This document shows positions 11,581-22,700 of a stretch of 46,186 nucleotides of DNA, in pieces. The DNA lies in contig CM022677.1 of NCBI GenBank assembly GCA_012295275.1, positions 16,666,092 through 16,712,277 of the forward strand, in the 5' to 3' direction. Each line of letters opens with the position of its first letter. The stretch's first letter is position 1. The notes beneath the pieces are model-generated. The model did not search any database and was not told where the DNA came from. It saw only the letters and a list, made by a program, of their open reading frames with translations. The translations under genes were made by a program, and so were the position numbers. Origin of the DNA: Chrysomallon squamiferum (lineage: Eukaryota; Mollusca; Gastropoda; Neomphalida; Peltospiridae).

Positions 11581-13355
11581 AACAAAAAAAAGAAACAAAT
11601 AAACAACAATAAAGAATTGAAAACATGAAAACAAAAAAACAAAATAATTTCAGCTGCCACTGGCGGGTGAATATGAAGGTGAATATGAAGGTGACTGTTC
11701 TCATTAGGTACCATAAACAACAAATCAAGCACTTTTTGTTCGGATGCTGGCATTGATACATTCACTGTAGTGCTTGATAAACATTTTTTGGACAAAACAT
11801 TATTTATTTTATTTTGTTTAAAGGTCCCTCAACCGGCCGTTTAACAAAATTAATCAAAACTAAATGGTTCACTCTTTTTCATTAAAATAAAAAGCAGTCA
11901 TCTTCAAAAACCTGTACTATTACGTATGCAAGCAATGAGTTTATTATTAGAATTTAAAAAAAAGAAAGAAAAATGTCCACGCTAATATATGTATTTTTAA
12001 ATTCATTCTTTTTTCTTTTCTGCTCGAACGGCGTAATATTAAAAGTTGCTATTTCATAAGCACTAAGAAAAACATCTTCAGATATAATATTATAATTATT
12101 AGTAAAGTCGACATTAAACATTTAAAAAATAAAAGTATAAAATATATATAATTCTTTTTTTAATATGTATGTATATATGTATGTATGTATGTATGTTATA
12201 TATGTATAATATCAAAATGGTGATCAAATATACATCAGGAATTAGGGAATTTGAAAATATTATTTAAGTTACGTTTTCGTCTGTCACAGTGTTGGTACGT
12301 TGATCATATTATGGAGTTTATCAGATTATAATTTTTCTTTCTTCATCTTCTACTTTTTCTGCTTGTTGTTCGTCATCTTCTTCTTTGTCTTTGCTACAGT
12401 CTTTAAATTAAATAGTTTGGTTCAACGAATGTCATTTAGTATATGAGTTACTTTGTGAGATTTTTAATTTAAATTTAATTTCGCGAACATCACTTTCATT
12501 ACTATTGTTTGGAACGGGCTGATGAAACATAATTATAAGCTTCCATAGTATTAACAATACAAGAGAGGATCGTACATATATAACATAATATTCCGAGTCA
12601 TTAAGAGCAGTCCGACAGTTAATCCGACAACGAGTTGTTCGGTTACTCGGAGTCTGAATTTGCGAGGCACTAACTGTAGGATTTAATTTGCCTCTACCTA
12701 CCATTCTTAGTATTGTGTGCCTGTAGAATGCACTCGGAAATATAGACGTAACTGTCGCTCCTTGTCCTACAGAGACAAAATGGTCATCATACACAACGAA
12801 AGCAAATAAATAATGGTTATATTCGTCTGCTGAAGAACATTTTACTTTTGTTTTCTCTCGGTATTTAATTGGCGATCTTTCACATTTAGCGTTCGTATTT
12901 TAAGAAGATAGTTTAAGGTGCGATTAAAACATTTTCCATCTAAGGAAGTACATTCATTCGGGCATTTAGATGAAATAAGAACGAAGAGTATATCTGCGTT
13001 AGACAGGTCAGCACATCAGATATTTGTGATCACATACGTCAGGCTGAAATAACAATATTAATTAAATAAATAAACAACGTAATAACATGGGAGTGTGAAA
13101 AAAATATAATTAAATATATCTAAATAACTTCTGACTCGATTTTTAGCAAGTCGCCATAATAGAAGATCCGTTTGTGTCCCAGTTACTATATCACTCAGAA
13201 TTATTGATTTCCCAGGTTTCTGTCGACACAGCTCTTTTTTAACGAAAATTATTATCATAAAAAAATTAAATATTATAAATTTATATGCTGAAATTAATGA
13301 AATATGCTTTGAAAATTTCTACGAAGCAACATATATATATACACTACGAACAAAG
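11581..13355. other. Intergenic, no gene recognised
   Basis: The longest frame is 120 aa on the minus strand (12432-12794), with no family features. The last 100 bp before the P4HA start is very AT-rich, with TATATATATA at 13331-13341, 15-25 bp upstream of the ATG. That may serve as a TATA-rich promoter or just be 5' UTR. Confidence 0.5.
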
Positions 13356-14837
13356 ATGTATATACAGTTTCTCCTGTTGCTGATGGCATCAGCCACAACG
13401 TCAGATCTTGTTTTTTCCACGTCACATCTGTACAATGCAATACATACCGAAGGAGTATTGGCAGTAGCTGTGAGAAAATTAACACACGAAATTAAAGGAG
13501 AAAAACGGAAAAAACTTAATGAAATTTCGGACAGCATGGAAAGACACAGACGGATCGCGTTAGAAGTTCCGATGCGTTATATAGGGAATCCGATCGGTGC
13601 GTACCTATTCGTTAAACGTTTTACTTTGGACTGGGATCGCGAAGTAGCGCCTCTACTGGTAGGAAACATATCTGAATTACAAGTGCAGAAAGTAAACGAA
13701 ATACGTAAAAATCTTCCAAACTACGATGATCTGGAAGGAGTTGCAGCAGCTTTGTTTCGTGTTCAGGATATATACAAATTAAACGCGACGAAACTGGCAG
13801 AGGGTTTTATCAATGAGCGATATGTTCATTCTTTGTCTGCAGACGACTGTTATCATCTAGGCCTTCTTGCCTACAAAATGACAGAATATGGCTATTTCAA
13901 TATTTGGATGGAAATTGCTTATACTAAAGAAAGAATTGAAAATGTCAGAAATATTTCTCTCTTCGAGCACTTTAATTATGCAATGTATGATAGAGAAATG
14001 AACGGAGACATAGAACCATCCGTTTTACTTACAGAGGAAAAGTTTAATTCTGATTCTTATCTTCGAAGAATATTGGTCCAGAAGATAAATTATACCAAAC
14101 TGAATAGCTGTAGAGATCAAAGAAAAATTGAAAAGGCAGATATTGTTTATCATGCTCTCTGTCGTGGTGAAGAAACAGTCAAAAGTGTTGATAAACAAAG
14201 GTTGAAATGTCGTTATTATAGTAATAAAAATAATCCGTTCCTAGTTTTGCAGCCGGCTAAGCAGGAGGTTCTTCATCTCTCACCAACAATAATCGTCTAT
14301 CACGATGTTGTCAGCGACAGAGAAATTGAGGAAATTAAATCCGTTTCTAACTTACGTTTAAGAAGATCACGCATCATTGTTGATGGTAATGCTATCAATT
14401 CTACGTACAGAATTAGCAAACATGTGTTTCTGTTTTCACACGAGACAAATGCAGATTTGAAAATCCAGAAAAGAGTCGAAGCGATAACAGGCCTGACCAT
14501 GAAATACTCCGAACGTCTCCAAGTGGCAAACTATGGAATAGGTGGGTACTATGGTCTTCATTTGGATTCCATTGTTTCGGACGAGGGTGACCGAATCGTT
14601 ACATGGTTAACCTATATGAGTGACGTTGAATTAGGAGGTGCGACAGTTTTTCCGTATCTTGGCGTTAAAATGTTACCAGAAAAAGGTGCAGCACTATTTT
14701 GGTATAATTTATATAGGAATGGATACCCTAATGAGAAGACATTGCATGCAGCTTGTCCAGTTGTTCTTGGCTCTAAATGGGTGTCAACATATTGGATTCA
14801 TGAAAGGAGCCGCTATTCCGATGACCATGTTCACTAA
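13356..14837 (+). CDS. P4HA: Prolyl 4-hydroxylase alpha subunit, intronless copy 1
   Basis: A single uninterrupted frame of 493 residues gives a complete collagen-type prolyl 4-hydroxylase alpha subunit; vertebrate homologues are about 530. Residues 1-16 are a hydrophobic signal peptide (MYIQFLLLLMASATTS). An N-terminal helical domain (about 18-130, with LDWDREV) and a TPR-type peptide-binding region (about 131-245, with FRVQDIYKLNAT and SADDCYHLG) precede the dioxygenase domain (about 300-485). The Fe(II)/2-oxoglutarate residues are visible: HLD gives His402 and Asp404, HAACP gives His464, and GSKW gives Lys474. In this family the enzyme hydroxylates X-Pro-Gly prolines in the ER lumen with a PDI beta subunit. 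Two features are odd. There is no intron, unlike typical animal P4HA genes. The C-terminus ends ERSRYSDDHVH and lacks the RPC tail kept by the other copies. The His-to-His spacing is 62 residues, shorter than in copy 5 (67). Confidence 0.95.
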   Translation: MYIQFLLLLMASATTSDLVFSTSHLYNAIHTEGVLAVAVRKLTHEIKGEKRKKLNEISDSMERHRRIALEVPMRYIGNPIGAYLFVKRFTLDWDREVAPLLVGNISELQVQKVNEIRKNLPNYDDLEGVAAALFRVQDIYKLNATKLAEGFINERYVHSLSADDCYHLGLLAYKMTEYGYFNIWMEIAYTKERIENVRNISLFEHFNYAMYDREMNGDIEPSVLLTEEKFNSDSYLRRILVQKINYTKLNSCRDQRKIEKADIVYHALCRGEETVKSVDKQRLKCRYYSNKNNPFLVLQPAKQEVLHLSPTIIVYHDVVSDREIEEIKSVSNLRLRRSRIIVDGNAINSTYRISKHVFLFSHETNADLKIQKRVEAITGLTMKYSERLQVANYGIGGYYGLHLDSIVSDEGDRIVTWLTYMSDVELGGATVFPYLGVKMLPEKGAALFWYNLYRNGYPNEKTLHAACPVVLGSKWVSTYWIHERSRYSDDHVH

Positions 14838-15011
14838 ATCCAAAAGACTAAATAATGCAATTAATTTTAAATGTTCACTTAGATTCTGTTACTTTTTTTT
14901 TTTTTTGCTCATATAATGCTTTTTCCGGGTGTTTAATGATGAACTCATATTTAACTAAAAAATGATCTGTGTCTGGGTTTACTTAGTTTGTTTATTTCTC
15001 GAGATTTATAT

Positions 15012-15030
15012 TCCAGTGATAATCACTGGA
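15012..15030. promoter_or_regulatory. Perfect 19-bp palindrome 3' of P4HA copy 1
   Basis: TCCAGTGAT-A-ATCACTGGA has 9-bp arms around one base, about 180 bp after the stop codon. It is too tight for an RNA hairpin, so a dimeric protein site or chance is more likely. Confidence 0.25.
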
Positions 15031-15184
15031 GAACTCATTTATCCAAAATGCATTCTTGTAAACAGAAGTCTTTCATTATATTTTTGGTCATATTTACCTT
15101 CATTTTTGATCTGAAAGAAAAATGGAAGAGGTTTTCATATTGAAATTAATATTTTAGAAAATATAAAATAGGAACCGAAACCTG

Positions 15185-15190
15185 AATAAA
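15185..15190 (+). terminator. Possible polyadenylation signal of P4HA copy 1
   Basis: AATAAA about 350 bp after the stop codon. It is the first canonical hexamer I see downstream on this strand, and no GU-rich element was verified. Confidence 0.35.
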
Positions 15191-15259
15191 TGTCAATTTT
15201 ATTTTCTTTGTTTAAAATATATATTGCTACCTTTTTATTTATTATGTATTTATTTGATT

Positions 15260-15267
15260 ATTATAAT

Positions 15268-15356
<89 letters not shown>

Positions 15357-15450
15357 GTAGTAGTAGTAGTAGTAGTAGTTGTTGTAGTAGTTGTTGTTGT
15401 TTTTGTTGTAGTAGCAGCAGCAGCAGTAGTAGCAGTAGTAGCTGTATTAT
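15260..15450. repeat. (AAT)n-(ATT)n palindrome followed by (TAG)n
   Basis: About 20 AAT units switch at 15327 to ATT units, making a large perfect inverted repeat. GTA/GCA triplets follow to 15450. The frame across it is poly-Ile/poly-Ser and is not a gene. Confidence 0.9.
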
Positions 15451-15755
15451 TTAGATATTTGGAAAATGATTTCTAATTACGATACACTTTATTTAATAAT
15501 ATTTACAACTGCATAATTTACATCTACAGTGATAAAAAAACTTAAAGACTGCATTTAATAAAATTTACAACTGCAAACACGTGGCTTAATGCTTCCAACG
15601 AGAAACATTTTGAAAATATTTCTCGATCTAGGATGGAAATTTCGAAAATTGTTTATAGAGTAGTGGGAATCAAAAGTATACCATCAACAACATTCGAGAG
15701 AGGTCAAAGCAGATGCAAGTTATCGGAATTTAACGAGGCTACAAAATGTCAAAAA

Positions 15756-15855
15756 ACATATTGTAATAGAGGTACGGTACATATTGTAATAGAGGTACGG
15801 TACATATTGTAATAGAGGTACGGTACATATTGTAATAGAGGTACTGTACATATTG
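15756..15855. repeat. 23-bp tandem repeat, 4.3 copies
   Basis: Unit acatattgtaatagaggtacggt starts at 15756, 15779, 15802 and 15825, with a partial unit at 15848. Only one mismatch is visible (ggtactgt in the last full copy), so the expansion is recent. Confidence 0.95.
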
Positions 15856-16016
15856 TTTCAAACATTTTTTTTTAATACATTTTGTTGAAGTTAATATTAT
15901 ATTAATTAAAATGTGTTTAGAAGTTAAAATCTTTATTTTTGTATATGCAAATATGAGTTTCTTTAAAATATTTTATTTTATGGAACTGTATTTTTTTTTT
16001 TACCAGTCCCTCCAGA

Positions 16017-16017
<1 letters not shown>

Positions 16018-16103
<86 letters not shown>
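16018..16103. repeat. (CT)n microsatellite
   Basis: Pure CT run of about 85 bp. Confidence 0.95.
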
Positions 16104-16107
<4 letters not shown>

Positions 16108-17183
16108 GTCTGTCTGTATCACCTCTTGGTTTAAAAATTATTATGTATTTAAGATTTTCGTTGGGCCATAGATTACAAATATTGAATAATTATATAAAAA
16201 AATGTCAGTATCGTAATATTGATGGATATATCGATCTATTTATCTAAAATTAGAATTAAAAAACAAAAAGAACAAAAAAAAACAACCTCATTTAATTATT
16301 TTCGTTCTCAGACATAGTATGCACCGAACATTTTTACGATATTTGCAAGTTTTAAACTATAGTGTGTATCGTGCTTGTTAATTAAACTGCTGGATATTTA
16401 TTTCAAACAACATTAATTGAAACGACACTGAATAGGTATCAGTATTTTCTTTTTTTCTTTTAAATGCCAATAATCGCGTTGGACGAAGTCACTGAATTCG
16501 TATTAGTCATTTTACTGTCCACTGCGTATGGAAACCAAACAAAAAAATATTATGTTAACCATGGAGGCTAAGAATTTAGGAATAGAAAAACCAGTTTTAT
16601 CCGTTCTTGTAAATTCGCAGCTATTGTGTGAGATTAGCTACATTTTTGCAGTTATTTAGGTGAATTTTTTTCTTCTTGTGCTCTCTGGAATAGATGCCTA
16701 TTAATATATTACTATTTTATTTCTTCTGGCAGTCACGACTGTATGAGACAACAAAGTAAGGTCTTCTGTATTATTTAAATTTCTGTTCAAACCAACCTGT
16801 ATCATGTTCGAATTCAGGTCTTAATATATAATGTAGCACTTTATTATGTTTGTTATATACGTCTCTGTAGTCGGTCCTATTATAATGCATTTATGATAAC
16901 TACTTGTGAATCTAAGCGAATAAAGAAGTAATTAAAAGGGGGGTGATAACGAAGAAATTTGACTAAGGTGTTATTGGGGAATCATAATTATTGCCATTAA
17001 AATATTAATATTCTGACATTTACCTTTTCTTCTTTTGTGTGTTCTTTTCTTTTCATTTTTTTTTTTTTTTTTTTTCTTTCTTTTTACTGTCTTTGGTTAA
17101 GGACACCTTTAAAAAAATTTACACACAGGATTTTATCTCTTTTTTTTGTTTCATTCTTAGCTATATTAAGCTATACTAATATA
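16104..17183. other. Intergenic, nothing recognised
   Basis: Ordinary AT-rich sequence with homopolymer T runs near 17058. No ORF with family features, no RNA gene and no clear repeat was seen. Confidence 0.5.
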
Positions 17184-17187
17184 TCTA

Positions 17188-17260
<73 letters not shown>

Positions 17261-17262
17261 GT
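17184..17262. repeat. (TATC)n microsatellite
   Basis: About 19 tetranucleotides. Confidence 0.95.
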
Positions 17263-17501
17263 TTATTTAAAAGTTAATTGCAACTGTACCTCCGTTAGAA
17301 TTGAAATGGAAAGGAAAAATATTAATAAGTGAACAGTTAATGTCAGATCCTTGCCTAAGCCTGCTCTTAACAGAAAATGTGTATTCTAAGACATGAAAAA
17401 CTAAATAATGTAAAAAAACAACATTAGGGTAGGACCCAGTCTGTGATGATGTTCAGAAGACATAAATGAAGAAATATATAGGAATCGTTTCTCTCTCTCT
17501 C

Positions 17502-17568
<67 letters not shown>

Positions 17569-17881
17569 TAATAATAATAATAATAATTAATAAATAAATA
17601 AATAAATAAATAAAATAAATAAACAAACAGTTTTGTTTCTGAAAAAGTGGCTTTTGCATAACGAAAACATTCAAGGCTATCACAGGTCTGTACATTTATA
17701 TCACTTTTCAATACAGTCTTCTTTTTTTTTTTTTGTTTTTTATCTAAATTCATATATTTGACTTTGTAATCGTAGAGAATTTTAAAATGCAAGATCTATT
17801 ACGTTAATGCAACTGATCCATTTCAGAAGATTTGTAAGCCACGCCCTGACAATGATGGATATGTTAATTCTTTGATGTAAA

Positions 17882-17883
<2 letters not shown>

Positions 17884-17971
<88 letters not shown>
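17884..17971. repeat. (GA)n microsatellite, unit 1
   Basis: GA run inside the first 760-bp unit. It is followed by acatatatat, which is missing in the second unit. Confidence 0.95.
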
Positions 17972-17979
<8 letters not shown>

Positions 17980-18287
17980 TATTATTACATCGCACGCTAC
18001 CGCAAATCTATTTTGTTACTTTTATTTTTTACCTTATTAGAGTCATATATCAGTATGGAAACAGCACACACACACGTGCGCATACTAATATACATATATA
18101 TTATATACATACAAACAGCACACATGCACACACATACACATCAGTATAGTCAAGCAAATACACACGCATCCACAGACAGAATTTTATATACAACTAATTG
18201 ACAGATTTATGAGCTATATTTTAATCAGTTGTTGAAAGCAGTTTTAGTTTTTTAGTTGTTTTTTTCTTCTTCGCATTCCTGTACATT

Positions 18288-18326
<39 letters not shown>

Positions 18327-18641
18327 TAATAATAATAATAATAATTAATAAATAAATAAATAAATAAATAAAATAAATAAACAAACAGTTTTGTTTCTGA
18401 AAAAGTGGCTTTTGCATAACGAAAACATTCAAGGCTATCACAGGTCTGTACATTTATATCACTTTTCAATACAGTCTTCTTTTTTTTAATTTTGTTTTTT
18501 TATCTAAATTCATATATTTGACTTTGTAATCGTAGAGAATTTTAAAATGCAAGATCTATTACGTTAATGCAACTGATCCATTTCAGAAGATTTGTAAGCC
18601 ACGCCCTGACAATGATGGATATGTTAATTCTTTAATGTAAA

Positions 18642-18745
<104 letters not shown>

Positions 18746-19226
18746 TATTACATCGCACGCTACCGCAAATCTATTTTGTTACTTTTATTTTTTACCTTAT
18801 TAGAGCCATATATCAGTATGGAAACAGCACACACACACGTGCGCATACTAATATACATATATATTATATACATACAAACAGCACACATGCACACACATAC
18901 ACATCAGTATAGTCAAGCAAATACACACGCATCCACAGACAGAATTTTATATACAACTAATTGACAGATTTATGAGCTATATTTTAATCAGTTGTTGAAA
19001 GCAGTTTTAGTTTTTTAGTTGTTTTTTTCTTCTTCGCATTCCTGTACATTATTTCTTTCTGACGTATGAAACTTTCAATACTATTTTTAATTCATAGAAA
19101 AAATACTGATCAAAATGTTGCTGATTACATTCGAGTAAATGCATATCAGGAGGTTCTGTAGTCTTTCTCTTTCTATGAGGTGATTCGGAAGTGTAATATT
19201 AGCAACAGCGAGTAAAGCCGACTGCA

Positions 19227-19234
19227 TTTATATT
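19227..19234 (+). promoter_or_regulatory. TATA-like element of P4HA copy 2
   Basis: The context gccgactgcatttatatttcc about 60 bp before the ATG is conserved in the inverted copy upstream of the intact gene (28461-28470, minus strand). The flanking sequence is conserved too (gtgtaatattagca, gagtaaagccgactg), suggesting a co-duplicated core promoter. Confidence 0.45.
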
Positions 19235-19290
19235 TCCAAAGGAAAACGACACAAAGGTATATCAACAAAATTATTCGATAAGAGAGGACG

Positions 19291-20872
19291 ATGTATCAGC
19301 AATATCTTTTTTTATTCTTTTTATTATCACTTGTAAATTCAGAACTGTTCACATCCGTATCAGATCTGTACAGTTATGTACACGCAGCTAACGATTTGGC
19401 TGTAACATTAAGAAACTACGCACAGGCAAACAAAGATAGAAAAAACATAAGAAAATTAGCAGAACTTTCAGATAGCATGGAGAAGCATTGTTCGACAATA
19501 ATCAATGATCCATTACGCTATATAGCGAATCCTATAGGTGCATTTTTATTCATTAAACGTTTCGCTTTGGACTGGGAACGAGATGTAGCGGCTATGGTGA
19601 CAGGAATTGCTGAAGACGAGAAAGATGTTGCAGAAATAAATGAAATCTGTAAAAGTCTTCCTACTTACGAAGATTTAAAAGGTGTAGCTGCAGGTCTGTT
19701 CCGTGTTCAAGATACATACAATTAAACGCTACAAGGTTGGCAGAGGGTTACGTAAATGAACTATATGTACATACGTTGTCTGCAGAAGACTGTTATGAAT
19801 TAGGTCGCCTTGCGTACGAATTGAAAAAATACCGCTACGTATATATTTGGATGGAGATAAGTCTCGACAAACAAAGAACGGAAACAATCCAGAACGTGTC
19901 TCGGATAGAACTTCTTGACTATGCAATACACGGTAGAGAATTAGTTGGACAGATAGAACAGGCATTGAGTCTCACAAATGAACAGTTAATGTTAGATCCT
20001 GGTCTAAAGCGTGGTCTGATCAGAAAGGATTCTAACACTTAGGAAATTAAAAAAGTCTGTACGTAGCAAATGTCAAAAACGCAGAACAACACATATAACT
20101 TATAAAGCTCTCTGTCGTAGTGAAAATGTAATTGAAGTACACCATAACGATAGTTTACGATGTCGGTTTTATAGCTACAAAAAACATCCACTCCTAATTC
20201 TTCAGTAGTAGTTGTAGTAGTAGTATAATAGTAGTAGTACTAGTAGTAGTAGCAGTAGTAGTAGCAGTAGGAGGAGTGAATATGAGTAGTAATTGTAATA
20301 ATTGCAATAGTAATGATGCTAGAGATCATTACAAAGAGAAACTGATATAACACAGATAGTTGTAAAAATATGAAGAAATTGATTATATCGTTGTATTGTA
20401 TTATTCATTCATTCTGGTTTTGACGAGTTAGTTTTGAAACTGGCTGTGAACTGTCGCGTTAGGTTTCAGGACTATTATGTTTCTCTGTTCTTTCGTAAAA
20501 TCGATAACATGGTCTAGGTGTCAGTTAAAAACTGCAAAATGCAATGTTAACATATAAAACCTGATTGGAAGCAAACCACCTTTTTTCGATGAAAAATTAT
20601 CTATTATTTATTTTTATATTAATTTTAAATTGTTTTTTTTTTTTTTTCAAATTCGACAGAAGCGAATTGATTTCGATTAATGTTGTTGCTGATAATTGTC
20701 CCAATGGAAACTCAGTTGCCACGTGGTCAAACTACATCATCGATGCTACAGTGTTTCGTCATCTTGGTGTAAATATGCTGCCTAGAGAAAGGTGCAGATA
20801 TTTTCCGGTACAATTTATTCTGAAATGGTTTACCCAATGACATCACAATTTATGTTGCTTATGCTGCAAGAA
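19291..20872 (+). pseudogene. Prolyl 4-hydroxylase alpha subunit, disrupted copy 2
   Basis: The start, signal peptide (MYQQYLFLFFLLSLVNS) and first ~144 residues are nearly identical to the intact minus-strand gene at 26856-28400. One base is lost at about 19723 (gatacatacaatt against gatacatacaaatt). This stops the frame and shifts the TPR part (AEGYVNELYVHT onward, to 20042). A third frame continues (SVRSKCQKRR, KALCRSENV) to LILQ at about 20205. There a repeat element with a (GTA)n tail interrupts. The C-terminal remnant resumes near 20670-20710 (GNSVATWSNY, TVFRHLGVNMLP) and decays by 20872. The segment with the His-x-Asp iron ligands is missing, so no active enzyme is possible. A truncated N-terminal product could still be transcribed from the conserved 5' flank. 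Confidence 0.9.
20205..20700 (-). mobile_element. Dispersed repeat with trinucleotide tail, copy A
   Basis: On the minus strand this matches 25110-25585. Shared blocks are catta-atcgaaatca near its start, gtttttaact-gacac-tagacca, ttatcgatttta, gaaacata, the gacagtt-caca-ccagtttc block, accagaa-gaatg-ataatacaa and attacaattactact, ending in (ACT)n. It splits P4HA copy 2. No ORF was seen. Whether it is a SINE, a MITE or a duplicated host segment is not settled. Confidence 0.6.
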
Positions 20873-20940
20873 GAAAATTAAAAAATATGTATGACAAATA
20901 TAAATGTATATAGATTATATGCACCAAACTGTGTGTGAAA

Positions 20941-20941
<1 letters not shown>

Positions 20942-20994
<53 letters not shown>

Positions 20995-21130
20995 TAATAA
21001 TAGTAATAATAATAATAATAACAACAATAATAATAATAATAGTAATAATAATAATAACAATAATAATAATAATAATAGTAATAACAATAATACTAATACT
21101 AATACTACTACTACTACTACTAATAATAAT
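20942..21130. repeat. (AAT)n-rich imperfect microsatellite
   Basis: Triplets AAT interspersed with AAC, AGT and ACT, ending in (TAC)n. The frames are poly-Ile or poly-Leu only. Confidence 0.95.
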
Positions 21131-22700
21131 TGATTCCCTTCAACATAAACACATCCAGATCGGTTTAACATCATATCAAGTGACTGTAGAAATAATGAAT
21201 TTCAATTTAGACAGACTAGAAACATGTATTAAAATAAACATATTTCACAAACATTTAGAAAATTCAGTTAAAACCGTAACTGAATTAATGTCAGGCATTA
21301 CAAACATTTAGATAAAAGATCTTACATTAGAAGTCAAGATGTAGAATTGATTATATATCATGATTCATGATGCTGTTAATTGTTATATTCACAATACCAG
21401 TTTTGGTGATCATAACTATATATGTATTACAACTGATATCTCTGACGTATTTGGAAGGTAATTGCAAAAATCAAAGACATTTTTAGAGGATGTTTCTGAA
21501 GATCCTTTCAGTGATAGTAATGTTTTAGTGTGGTGGAATAACGTTCGGTGAGTTGTTAACGAGCAAAACCAATATGCAGAAAGAACAGTTTGAAGAATAA
21601 TTTTAAAACAAATGTTACGAACAGGTAATGTTGCCAATTCGATTATATCGTTTGTAACAAGACGTTCATAATAAACCGAAACTAAAGAAACTGTTTAATT
21701 CTGTGTTATCTATCGTTAAATAAGGCCACGTGCACTTTGTATGCATTTATGAATGTATGTATGTATGTATATGAATATAGGTTTACATGTATGTATTATG
21801 TGTATATGTACGATACGTTTTGTTCATGCTTAGACTGAGAAACACACGTTCAAATCCAGGGAATATGTCTGCTTAAGGCTTTTAAAGGTAAGTATATGTA
21901 TAGGCATCGTTGTGGCATGCGTATACATACATACACGTATAGAAAGAAATATAAACATACAGATATTTTGAAAAACAAATAATGAAATAACAGCTATCTT
22001 CATAGTTCTTGATAATTCACTTTTGTCTTCAATATGCTTAACAACTTTGAAATACAAAGGACCAATTTCTAAGCGAGGAGATGTTTTTCTAGGCATTCCT
22101 TTTAATACATCATAATAATTAATTCTTCAAGATTCATTTCTTTATTACAGTTGCTTCGTTGTTCTTCTTCTTCTAGATATCTGATTTTTAATTCTTTAAC
22201 TTCCTTTCATTTAGGCTATATTTGTCTAAAATTAAACAGAAATAGCTTATAGTTTTCTGAGAATCCAGAGCAAAGAGACACTCCAACAGCAAAACATCAC
22301 AAACATACCAAACATATGCAAGGGACATACACATCATCCTAAACAGAGTAGAAAAACGCAGGATTAAGTAAATTTTATCACATACATTTTAATCAGCTGC
22401 TTTTTTTTTTTTTTTTTTCTCTAGTATATTCAGTATGTTACTGTATTATGACATGAAATTGTTATATATAAAATATACTGTATTTTTATTTCTGTTTAAT
22501 TGCGTATGTATGAATACACACACACACAGTCACAGACAGACAGACACGCAGCAGTTTAAAGACCTGCCTGTATCAAGTCTGACATTTCTTCTGAATCTAT
22601 AACGTGATACATAGTACATTTTTTTTTAAACCAATTACCTAGCTCTTCCTATCAATTGTAGCATACTTTCGAAGAGGAGCAATACGTTGTTATAGTGTTG
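21131..22700. other. Intergenic, no gene recognised
   Basis: AT-rich. Small simple repeats only: (TATG)n near 21755, a T-run near 22400 and CA/CAGA near 22515-22550. The short frames show no family features. Confidence 0.5.

Noticed and set aside
12432-12794. 120-aa minus-strand frame
   Set aside because: No signal peptide, domain or codon pattern seen, and no exon partners found. It could be a transposon relic, but I see no motif to support that.
19291-20042. Two separate adjacent genes (19291-19725 and 19737-20042)
   Set aside because: They are one P4HA frame broken by a single-base loss, as shown by the intact copy on the minus strand.
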